64,000 nucleotides of DNA from Allobosea vaviloviae (GTDB lineage: Bacteria; Pseudomonadota; Alphaproteobacteria; Rhizobiales; Beijerinckiaceae), in assembly GCF_001298265.1 (NCBI RefSeq), contig NZ_LGSZ01000009.1, forward strand, positions 62,001-126,000. The letters run 5' to 3'. Position 1 is the stretch's first letter, and each line of letters begins with the position of its first letter. Below are positions 1 through 7,314 of the stretch, in pieces. The position numbers and the translations under genes are program-made. The notes beneath the pieces are model-generated. The model made no database searches, was not told where the DNA came from, and saw only the letters and a program-made list of their open reading frames with translations.

Positions 1-777
1 TTGCCCTACGACACCGGCATCGACGCGACCATGCTGATGCGTGCCTCCAAGACGGTGTCCAATGCCTGCTCCTTCCCGGTGCAGTACAACAAGGCGATCG
101 TCGGCCGGAACGCCTTCGCGCATGAGAGCGGCATCCACCAGGACGGCATGCTGAAGAACCAGTCGACCTACGAGATCATGACGCCGGCCTCGGTCGGCGT
201 GACCAAGACCTCGCTGGTGATGGGCAAGCATTCCGGCCGTGCCGCCTTCCGCTCCAAGCTGAAGGAGATGGGCTACGATCTCGGCGACAACCAGCTGGAA
301 GACGCCTTCACCCGCTTCAAGGCGCTCGCCGACCGCAAGAAGCATGTCTATGACGAGGACATCGAGGCGCTGGTCGACGACAACATCGCCACCGCCCATG
401 ACCGGGTGAAGCTGGTGTCGCTGACGGTGATCGCCGGCACGCGCGGCCCGCAGCGCGCGACCATGAAGCTCGACGTCGAAGGCCGCATCGTTACCGAGGA
501 GGTCGAGGGCAACGGGCCCATCGACGCGATCTTCAACGCGATCAAGACGATCGTGCCGCATGAGGCGTCGCTGGAGCTCTACGACGTCCATGCCGTCACG
601 GAGGGGACCGATGCGCAGGCCGAGGTCACGGTGCGGCTGACGCATGAGGGCTTCTCGGTCACCGGCCGTGGCGCCGACCCCGACACGCTGGTCTCCTCGG
701 CCAAGGCCTATTTGGTGGCGCTCAACAAGCTGATGGCCAAGGGCGTGCGCCTGCACGCCCAGGCTGCGGCGGAGTAG
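1..777 (+). CDS. leuA: 2-isopropylmalate synthase, C-terminal part (5' end outside window)
   Basis: LeuA condenses acetyl-CoA with 2-oxoisovalerate, the first committed step of leucine synthesis in the cytoplasm. The visible 258 residues hold the end of the TIM barrel, with the metal-binding/catalytic segment NAFAHESGIHQDGMLKN (about residues 36-52 of the fragment). The linker subdomain follows, then the regulatory leucine-binding domain (about 135-258, with GRGADPDTLVSSAKAYL near the end). The TTG at position 1 is only the window edge; family members are about 510-570 residues, so the first half is missing. A palindromic repeat follows the stop codon. The identification is firm. Confidence 0.95.
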   Translation: MPYDTGIDATMLMRASKTVSNACSFPVQYNKAIVGRNAFAHESGIHQDGMLKNQSTYEIMTPASVGVTKTSLVMGKHSGRAAFRSKLKEMGYDLGDNQLEDAFTRFKALADRKKHVYDEDIEALVDDNIATAHDRVKLVSLTVIAGTRGPQRATMKLDVEGRIVTEEVEGNGPIDAIFNAIKTIVPHEASLELYDVHAVTEGTDAQAEVTVRLTHEGFSVTGRGADPDTLVSSAKAYLVALNKLMAKGVRLHAQAAAE

Positions 778-793
778 GGCTCCAGCCGTAGCG

Positions 794-893
794 CCATCCC
801 GGGCAAGCCGCGTCAGCGGCGCAGATCCGGGATCCATGCCTGAACCGTTCCGGCATGGATCCCGGGTCGTCTCTACGCTTCGCCCGGGATGAC
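794..893. repeat. dispersed palindromic repeat, copy 1 (cccggg subtype)
   Basis: The block opens with catcccgggc, has an inner palindrome around gatccatgcc/ggcatggatc, and closes with cgcccgggatgac. It can fold into a long stem. It matches the copies at 32484-32580 and 49468-49560. It lies between leuA and the permease gene and may act as a transcript end. Confidence 0.8.
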
Positions 894-1030
894 GGCGCGT
901 TTCCGGCACATACACTCTGATTCCAGTGGATGACCCCGCGCCCGTCTGGCGCGGGCGCGCGACTTGCCTTCATCCTGCCCATATCAGCGGCCGCCCTCGC
1001 GGCGCGCAAAGCATGGCGGGAGCGACGGCG

Positions 1031-2305
1031 ATGGCAGGCTATTTTCCGAACTGGACCCTGAAGACCTCCGGCGCCGTCATGCCCGACGAGCGTCTGCCGG
1101 TCGCGCAGACCTTCATCGCCGGCCTGCAGCATGTCGTCGCCATGTTCGGCGCGACCGCTTTGGCGCCGATCCTCATGGGGTTCGATCCCAATGTCGCGAT
1201 CTTCTTCTCGGGCGTCGCGACGCTGCTGTTCTTCATCGTCACGCGCGGGCAGTTGCCGAGCTATCTCGGTTCGTCCTTCGCCTTCATTGGCGTCGTGATC
1301 GCGGCGACCGGCTATGCGGGGTCCGGCCCCAACGCCAATATCGGGGTCGCGCTCGGCGGCATCATCGCCTGCGGCGCGCTTTATGCCGCGATCGGCCTTG
1401 TGGTGCAGGCGGTCGGCACGGCCTGGATCGAGAAGCTGCTGCCCCCGGTGGTCACCGGCGCGGTCGTGGCTGCGATCGGTCTCAACCTGACCGCTGTCGC
1501 GATGGGCATGATCTCGGCCAGCGCCTACACCAAATGGATCGCGCTGTTCACCGTCGTCGCGGTGGCGCTGGTCGCCGTCTATGGCCGTGGCCTGGCGCAG
1601 CGGCTACCGATCCTGATCGGCGGGCTCGTGGCCTATGTCGTCTATGCCGCAACGGCACCGAGCTTCGGCGCGCCCGCTGTCGATTTCGGGCGCATTGGCG
1701 CGGCTGCCTGGTTCGGGCTGCCGAATTTCGTCGCGCCGGTGTTCGACGCCAAGGCAATGGCGCTGATCGCGCCGGTCGCGATCATCCTGGTCGCGGAGAA
1801 TCTCGGGCACATCAAGGGAATCGCCGTGATGACCGGGCGCAATCTCGATCATCTGATCGGCCGCGGCTTCATGGCCGACGGCGTCGCCACCATGATCGCG
1901 GGGTCGGGCGGCGGCACCGGCGTCACAACTTATGCCGAGAACATGGGCGTGATGGCGGTGACGCGGGTGTATTCGACGCTGGTCTTCGTCGCAGCCGGCA
2001 TCATCGCGCTGGTGCTCGGCTTCTCGCCGAAGTTCGGGGCGGTGATCGGCACGATTCCCGTCGCCGTGCTCGGCGGGCTCGCCGTCGTGGTGTTCGGGCT
2101 GATCGCCGCGACGGCGGGCCGAATCTGGGTCGAGAACAAGGTCGATTTCTCCGAGCCGAAGAATCTTCTGACCGTCGCGACCGCGCTGATCCTGGGCGCC
2201 GGCGACCTCAAGCTGCCGCTGTTCGGCTTCGAGCTCGGCGGCATTGGCACCGCGACCTTCGGCGCAATCGCGCTTTATCACCTCCTGAACCGCAAGACCG
2301 CCTGA
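1031..2305 (+). CDS. NCS2-family nucleobase permease (uracil/xanthine type)
   Basis: This is an inner-membrane nucleobase:H+ symporter of the NCS2 family, 424 residues with about 12-14 hydrophobic segments. The family signature region is clear: VAENLGHIKGIAVMTGR near the middle, then GSGGGTGVTTYAENMGVM, where the Thr-Tyr-(Ala/Gly)-Glu-Asn run is typical of UraA/RutG uracil carriers. I chose the ATG at 1031 because GGGAG (1018-1022) sits 8 nt upstream; an in-frame ATG at 1013 is the alternative. Uracil is more likely than xanthine from the TYAEN motif, but the substrate is inferred. It stands alone, with a hairpin terminator downstream. Confidence 0.88.
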   Translation: MAGYFPNWTLKTSGAVMPDERLPVAQTFIAGLQHVVAMFGATALAPILMGFDPNVAIFFSGVATLLFFIVTRGQLPSYLGSSFAFIGVVIAATGYAGSGPNANIGVALGGIIACGALYAAIGLVVQAVGTAWIEKLLPPVVTGAVVAAIGLNLTAVAMGMISASAYTKWIALFTVVAVALVAVYGRGLAQRLPILIGGLVAYVVYAATAPSFGAPAVDFGRIGAAAWFGLPNFVAPVFDAKAMALIAPVAIILVAENLGHIKGIAVMTGRNLDHLIGRGFMADGVATMIAGSGGGTGVTTYAENMGVMAVTRVYSTLVFVAAGIIALVLGFSPKFGAVIGTIPVAVLGGLAVVVFGLIAATAGRIWVENKVDFSEPKNLLTVATALILGAGDLKLPLFGFELGGIGTATFGAIALYHLLNRKTA

Positions 2306-2313
2306 CGGCGCAG

Positions 2314-2340
2314 GGCCCGCCGCGCTGATTTCGGCGGGCC
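2314..2340 (+). terminator. hairpin after permease gene
   Basis: GGCCCGCC (2314-2321) pairs with GGCGGGCC (2333-2340) around an 11-nt loop, 8 nt after the permease stop codon. There is no clear U tract, so this is a strong hairpin of probable terminator function. Confidence 0.6.
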
Positions 2341-2448
2341 GCACATATTTCTGTCACAGGTGGGTGGACAGGGCCGGGGGGCTTTGCTACATCGCCGGCC
2401 TGCCTGACGCGGCCTTGGCCGCCGAATGGCTTGCGCTTCGTGGCGTAT

Positions 2449-2530
<82 letters not shown>

Positions 2531-2899
2531 TCCAATAAATCAGGCGCTTACGGGAGTCGGCAATTTGCCGATCCTGGGTCACATTGGCTCCAGGTCACAG
2601 ATGCTCAGATTTGTCGGAGCGTGTAGGCGCCGATCCGGGCCGAAACGGCCTTATCCTGCTCCAAACGCGGCTTTCGACCGCAGCTCCCCTAGATAAGCTG
2701 CAGCGTCTCGTCCTTGATCTCCAGCCACGAATCTCAAAGGCAGTCCTCCGGCGCCTGCGAAGCATGTCCGCAGCGCATGGGATGTGTAGGGGATGTCGAG
2801 CGACCGCGCCCCGCTAATGACCAACCTGCCAAGGTGCTAGAGCAGGCGCGCATTTGGCGTCACGCACGAGGCAGTCAATCGCGATGGCTTGCCGACAAT
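2531..2899. other. island left arm, no gene recognised
   Basis: These 369 bp lie between attL and the IS256-type element. They hold only short overlapping reading frames (up to 77 codons) without ribosome binding sites or recognisable motifs. No RNA gene or repeat was seen. This could be remains of the original island end damaged by the IS insertion. Confidence 0.5.
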
Positions 2900-2996
2900 G
2901 GTCGTGTCCCATAGCGTGGTGTAGCTGCGGGTGGTCATCGGCGATTGCCGGTTAGGTTTGGGTTGCGAACGCCAACCGTGAACCGAGAGATCCCCG

Positions 2997-4235
2997 ATGA
3001 CCGACGAGATGATGAACCGCGCGGGCTGCTGGAGAAGAGCCCTGACGCCGATCTTCTGCGCGAGATGATCGGTTTTGCCGCGCAACGTCTGATGGAGCTG
3101 GAAGTCGGCGGCCTGACCGGCGCCGGCTTTGGCGAGAAGAGCCCGGAGCGCCTGGCGCAGCGCAACGGCTATCGCGAGCGAGACTGGGAGACGCGCGCCG
3201 GCACGGTGGAGCTGCGCATCCCCGAGCTGAGGAAGGGCAGCTACTTCCCGGGTTTCCTCGAGCCGCGCCGCATGGCCGAGAAGGCGCTCACCGCCGTGAT
3301 TCAGGAGGCCTACATCCAGGGCATCTCGACCCGCTCGGTCGACGACCTGGTCAAGGCGATGGGCATGAGCGGCATCTCCAAGAGCCAGGTCAGCCGGCTG
3401 TGCGACCCTTTCGGCAAATGCGGGGCATTTGCCTGTCGGGCATGGGGAGATCGACGAACGGGTCCAAGCCTTTCTGGATCGTCCCATCGAGGGCGACTGG
3501 CCCTATCTCTGGATCGACGCAACCTATGTGAAGGTGCGCCAGGCCGGCCGGATCGTCTCGGTGGCGGTGATCGTCGCCGTCGGCGTCAGCAGCGACGGCC
3601 GACGCGAGGTTCTGGGCATGGATATCGGCCCTTCCGAAGCCAAGACCTTCTGGACCGCGTTCCTGCGCAAGCTGGCGCGGCGCGGCCTGCGCGGGGTGAG
3701 GCTCGTCGTCTCCGACAGCCTTGAAGGCATCAAGGCGGCCGTCTCGAAGGTCCTCACCGCGACCTGGCAGCGCTGCCGGGTTCACTTCATGAGAAACGCG
3801 CTCGCACATGCCGGCCGCTCCGGGCGGCGCGCCGTCTCGGCTTTCATCGCCACAGCATTCGCCCAGGATGACGCCGCTGCGGCCAGCCGGCAATGGCGCA
3901 GGGTCGCCGATCAGCTCAGGCCGACCGTCCCCAAGCTCGCCGCCCTGATGGACACGGCCGAAATCGACGTGCTGGCTTACATGACCTTCCCGACGCAGCA
4001 CCGCGCCAAGCTGCACAGCACGAACCCGCTGGAACGCCTCAACGGCGAGATCAAGCGCAGGACTGAGGTCGTCGGCATCTTCCCAAACGAGGCCGCCATC
4101 ACCAGGCTCGTCGGCGCCATCCTGCTCGAACAGAACGACGAATGGGCCGTCCAGCGCGCCCGCTACATCACGCTGGAAAGCATCGCGCCGATCAGCGATG
4201 ATCCCATCGTCAGCCTGCCAGCCGTGGCCGCCTGA
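2997..4235 (+). pseudogene. IS256-family transposase, frameshifted
   Basis: This is a DDE transposase of the IS256 (mutator-like) family. From ATG 2997 the frame breaks within about ten codons. The main N-terminal part is then read through [20 protein letters not shown] and [19 protein letters not shown] to Cys at 3401-3403. A 40-bp insertion (3407-3446) shifts the frame again. The catalytic half resumes with [30 protein letters not shown] (first Asp), [11 protein letters not shown] (second Asp) and [15 protein letters not shown] (catalytic Glu region), ending at 4235. With two lesions it should not make active transposase. Confidence 0.85.
3407..3446. other. 40-bp insertion with perfect hairpin inside transposase
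   Basis: Relative to the IS256 protein pattern (...SQVSRLC-(D/E)-EIDERV...), 40 extra bases sit between TGCGAC and GAGATCGAC. They contain GCAAATGC (3414-3421), loop ggg, GCATTTGC (3425-3432), a perfect 8-bp inverted repeat. Because 40 is not a multiple of three, the insertion breaks the frame. The extent of the insertion is inferred from memory of the family, not from an alignment. Confidence 0.55.
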
Positions 4236-4442
4236 CCAGCCCGGCCAACGCCGGCATCGTGGTGGCCCTCGGGAGCTACACCACCATCAGGGACACGACC
4301 GATACCACCCGATACCGTTCATCGCTGGCGTTCATCGCAGACCGCTCAACCAATGAGAATCGGGGGCTGTTTTGCGGCCGGGCTTGAGAAGTCTGCGGAC
4401 AGAACGTAAAGTTGCTTTGCAGTTTTGCGACGGAGAACCGGT

Positions 4443-5894
4443 TTGGCCACATTTCAGACGGTTCTTGTGAAGTCTACCGACGTCGCCGTTCTTGAGGGGG
4501 TCTCGCGCGCGCTCAGCGAGGCCGACGGATACCGTCTCATTTTCAGCGAGGACGACAGGTCAGCGATCCGCAGGCTTGAAGAAGTGAACGTGAACCTCTT
4601 TCTTTATGACTGCTGCGACGAAGTTCCCGAGGACGAAAGCGCGCTGTTGCGGTCACGCTTGGCGCATACCTCCTGTACGCGAATCCTCCTTCTTGACCAC
4701 GAAAAGGTCAGATCCGGCCACGAACTGGCGAACCGGACGGCTTCGTACCTGTTTCTGTTCAAGCCGGTAGAGGCGATGCAGCTCAGCCTTGTTGCGAAGC
4801 GGGCGCTTGAACATGCCGAACTGTCGCGGCGTCACCGTATCCTGAGTCGCGAGCTGAAGTTGTCACTCGACGACGACATCTTCCACGGCGTGAAGGAGAG
4901 CTTTGTCCAGGGTGGCTATTCGCAGTTCGAGCGGCTGGTGTTCCTCAGCCCGAAGATGGCCGAACTGGTCTCCGAGGCACAGATGGCGGCCAAGACCAAC
5001 ATGCCGGTGCTGATCCAGGGCGAGACCGGCACGGGCAAGGAGCTGTTAGCCCGCGCGATCCACTTCAACTCCCCGCGGCGCAAGTCGGCGATGCTGGTAC
5101 AGAACTGCGGCGGCATCGCCGAGAACGTGCTGCATTCCGAACTTTTCGGGCATGTCCGCGGGGCCTTTCCCGGCGCAATCTCGGACCGACTCGGGCTGTT
5201 TCGTGCGGCCGATGGCGGCACCATCCTGCTCGACGAGGTGTCCGACATATCGCCCCAGTTTCAGATTGCGCTACTGCGCTTCCTGCAGGAGGGCGAGGTG
5301 AAGCCCCTGGGTTCGGATACCATGCTGCACAGCGATGTCCGCATCATCGCGGCGTCGAACAAGCGGTTGGAACGGTTGGTCGAGAAGGGCAGCTTCCGGC
5401 GCGACCTCTACTACCGTCTGCGAGGCTTCCAATTGAATGTTCCATCGCTGGCCGAACGCCCCGAAGACATCCCCGCACTGACGCGCTTCTTCGTCGAGAA
5501 ATATGCCGGTGTCGTCGGCCGGCATGTGCTGGGGATCACGGCGGACGCCTTGCAGCGGCTGGAGGCCTATCCCTTTCCCGGCAACGTCCGCGAACTCGAG
5601 ACCGAAGTTCAGCGCATGGTCGCGGTAGCCGAGCAGGGCGGCTACATCGCCATCCGGCACCTCTCCGACAAAATCTCCAAGACTCCGGTGTACGATCGCG
5701 ACAAGTTGCCGGCACTGACTTCAGAAGGGAGCCTCAAGGATATCGTCGAGCGAGTGGAGCGGTCAGTGGTCGAGCGCGCTCTCGACACCTACCAATGGAA
5801 CCAGAGCAAGGTTGCCGCCGACCTGGGGTTGTCGCGCGTAGGACTCGCCAACAAGATCAAGCGTTACGATATCCAGCGGAAGCGACGGGCCTGA
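4443..5894 (+). CDS. HupR/HoxA-like NtrC-family regulator with degenerate receiver
   Basis: This 483-residue regulator is the likely activator of the hydrogenase genes that start 432 bp downstream. It has three parts. The receiver-like domain (1-120) keeps Asp56 and Lys107 but has KSTD where the acidic pair of a true receiver should be. The AAA+ domain (about 160-400) has Walker A GETGTGKE (193-200), Walker B LLDE (262-265) and an arginine-rich sensor region. The C-terminal Fis-type helix-turn-helix contains NQSKVAADLGLSRVGLANKI. The sigma54-contact loop reads GAFPGA (240-245) instead of GAFTGA. TTG 4443 is chosen for GGAG at 4432-4435; TTG 4425 is the alternative. No histidine kinase or H2-sensing hydrogenase is nearby. 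Confidence 0.85.
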   Translation: MATFQTVLVKSTDVAVLEGVSRALSEADGYRLIFSEDDRSAIRRLEEVNVNLFLYDCCDEVPEDESALLRSRLAHTSCTRILLLDHEKVRSGHELANRTASYLFLFKPVEAMQLSLVAKRALEHAELSRRHRILSRELKLSLDDDIFHGVKESFVQGGYSQFERLVFLSPKMAELVSEAQMAAKTNMPVLIQGETGTGKELLARAIHFNSPRRKSAMLVQNCGGIAENVLHSELFGHVRGAFPGAISDRLGLFRAADGGTILLDEVSDISPQFQIALLRFLQEGEVKPLGSDTMLHSDVRIIAASNKRLERLVEKGSFRRDLYYRLRGFQLNVPSLAERPEDIPALTRFFVEKYAGVVGRHVLGITADALQRLEAYPFPGNVRELETEVQRMVAVAEQGGYIAIRHLSDKISKTPVYDRDKLPALTSEGSLKDIVERVERSVVERALDTYQWNQSKVAADLGLSRVGLANKIKRYDIQRKRRA

Positions 5895-6136
5895 CCGAGG
5901 AAAGCGATCCGGATGGCCTCTCCCGGCTCAGTGTCTTTGCCTTTCCGGGTCCAAGCAAGCGTTGGCCGAAATCGCAGGCTCCACTCAGAAACCGAGGCGT
6001 GCCCCATTGTCCGAGACACTTGGACCCGTCGCGATGATCCCGAAGGGACGCTGGTCCGACGATTGCGGCGGGTTCTGGTAGAGTCATTTGGAGAAGCGCG
6101 CTGCCCATCCGGCGGCGGCCGCGGCTGAACCAGCCG

Positions 6137-6147
6137 TTGGGTGGCAA
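6137..6147 (+). promoter_or_regulatory. candidate HupR-type operator TTG-N5-CAA
   Basis: TTG (6137-6139), five bases, then CAA (6145-6147). Rhodobacter capsulatus HupR is known to bind TTG-N5-CAA upstream of hupSL. This copy sits 180 bp before the hupS start, downstream of a gene for a HupR-like regulator, as an enhancer site would. A match of six fixed bases can arise by chance, so it rests on position. Confidence 0.45.
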
Positions 6148-6167
6148 ACTAAGTTTGCAGTATGCAA
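6145..6167. promoter_or_regulatory. two overlapping perfect palindromes upstream of hupS
   Basis: CAAAC-taa-GTTTG (6145-6157) and TTGCA-gta-TGCAA (6155-6167) overlap each other, and the first overlaps the TTG-N5-CAA site. All lie in an AT-richer patch of the 432-bp regulator-hupS gap. Dyads of this size suit a dimeric DNA-binding protein. Confidence 0.45.
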
Positions 6168-6223
6168 TTTGTTTCATCGATTTCGCTGTTCCAGGGCGCA
6201 AGTTGATTTCGATTTGCGCACCA

Positions 6224-6238
6224 TGGCCGATATCCTGC
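6224..6238 (+). promoter_or_regulatory. weak sigma54-like -24/-12 element before hupS
   Basis: TGGCCGATATCCTGC has GG (6225-6226) and GC (6237-6238) at the required 10-nt separation and keeps TGGC and TGC of the TGGCAC-N5-TTGC consensus. It would start transcription near 6250, about 77 nt before hupS and about 105 nt after the TTG-N5-CAA site. The match is partial, and the regulator lacks a standard GAFTGA loop. Confidence 0.3.
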
Positions 6239-6281
6239 CCGTCTTAGGATCGACTCTCAAAAGGGTAGACCGGGTCGCTAA

Positions 6282-6301
6282 CCTTGGCTGGGGGGCCAAG
6301 G
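6282..6301 (+). other. stem-loop in hupS leader
   Basis: CCTTGGC (6282-6288) pairs with GCCAAGG (6295-6301) around a TGGGGG loop, just upstream of the ribosome binding site (gagggagg). It could tune mRNA stability or translation of the hydrogenase small subunit. Confidence 0.4.
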
Positions 6302-6326
6302 CAGCTCAACGAGAGGGAGGAAGAAA

Positions 6327-7289
6327 ATGGCCAATCTGCTTTGGCTGCAAGGTGGTGCGTGCTCGGGGAACACGATGTCGTTCCTCAATGCCGAGGAACC
6401 GAGCGCGTGTGACCTTGTGACCGACTTCGGCATCAACATCTTGTGGCAGCCGTCGCTTGGACTGGAGCTTGGCGAAGACGTCAAGACCATCCTGAAGAAG
6501 TGCATTTCGGGCGAGATCAAGCTCGACATCTTCGTGTTCGAGGGCACCGTCGTAAACGCGCCCAATGGCACCGGCGAGTGGAACCGCTTCTGCGGCCGCC
6601 CGATGAAGGAGTGGGTCAAGGAACTGTCGGCAGCGGCGGATTTCGTCGTCGCGATCGGTGACTGCGCCACCTATGGCGGCATCCCAGCGATGGCGCCGAA
6701 CCCGTCCGAAAGCGTCGGCCTGCAATTCCTCAAGCGTGCCAAAGGCGGCTCGCTCGGCACGGACTTCAAGGCGAAGTCGGGCCTTCCGGTCATCAACATC
6801 CCGGGTTGCCCCGCGCATCCCGACTGGGTCACGCAGATTCTGGTTGCGGTCGCAACGGGGCGTGCGGGCGATCTGACCCTTGACGAGTTCCACCGGCCGA
6901 AGACGTTCTTCTCGTCCTTCACGCAGACCGGTTGCACCCGCAACATGCATTTCGCCTACAAGGTCTCGACCACAGCCTTCGGGCAGCGCAAGGGCTGCCT
7001 GTTCTACGATCTGGGCTGCCGCGGCCCGATGACGCACAGCCCCTGCAATCGCATCCTCTGGAACCGCCACTCGTCGAAGACACGGGCCGGCATGCCTTGC
7101 CTCGGCTGCACGGAACCTGAGTTCCCCTTCTTCGATCTCAGCCCTGGCACCGTCTTCAAGACCCAGACGGTAATGGGTGTGCCCAAGGACATGCCTACGG
7201 GCGTCGACAAGGTCGGATACATCAAGCTGACCGCCGCCGCCAAGGGCATGGCCCCAGCTTGGGCGGAAGAAGACATCTTCGTCGTTTAA
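6327..7289 (+). CDS. hupS: [NiFe] uptake hydrogenase small subunit, group 2a-like
   Basis: This is the electron-transfer subunit carrying three FeS clusters from the NiFe site toward the acceptor. It has 320 residues, no Tat signal and no C-terminal anchor, so it is cytoplasmic, as in groups 2a and 5. The proximal cluster ligands are Cys12, Cys113 (GDCATYGG) and Cys161 (PGCPAHP); the usual second Cys of the N-terminal pair is Asn15 (CSGN). The distal set is Cys203, Cys224 and Cys231, with Gln200 where a His is normal. The medial set is Cys240, Cys258 and Cys261. Loss of two ligands suits [3Fe-4S] clusters as known in mycobacterial Huc. The ribosome binding site is GGGAGG, and the gene precedes hupL by 25 nt. 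Group 1h is the main alternative. Confidence 0.92.
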   Translation: MANLLWLQGGACSGNTMSFLNAEEPSACDLVTDFGINILWQPSLGLELGEDVKTILKKCISGEIKLDIFVFEGTVVNAPNGTGEWNRFCGRPMKEWVKELSAAADFVVAIGDCATYGGIPAMAPNPSESVGLQFLKRAKGGSLGTDFKAKSGLPVINIPGCPAHPDWVTQILVAVATGRAGDLTLDEFHRPKTFFSSFTQTGCTRNMHFAYKVSTTAFGQRKGCLFYDLGCRGPMTHSPCNRILWNRHSSKTRAGMPCLGCTEPEFPFFDLSPGTVFKTQTVMGVPKDMPTGVDKVGYIKLTAAAKGMAPAWAEEDIFVV

Positions 7290-7314
7290 ATCCGTTCAGG
7301 GAGGAACCAAGAAA

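Larger units (their letters stand above)
2900..4300 (+). mobile_element. IS256-family insertion sequence (defective)
   Basis: The ends form an imperfect inverted repeat. The left end reads GGTCGTGTCCC...GTGGTGTAGCTGC (2900-2926). The reverse complement of the right end (to 4300) reads GGTCGTGTCCC...GTGGTGTAGCTCC. The transposase between them is frameshifted. I could not find an 8-9 bp target duplication (left flank ccgacaat, right flank gataccac), so the element may have lost it by deletion or recombination at one end. Confidence 0.8.

Noticed and set aside
2892..4308. Target-site duplication of the left IS256 element
   Set aside because: The 8-9 bp on either side of the inverted repeats do not match.
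6142..6158. sigma54 promoter at tggcaaactaagtttgc
   Set aside because: GG and GC are separated by 12 nt rather than 10; the site is better explained by the palindromes.
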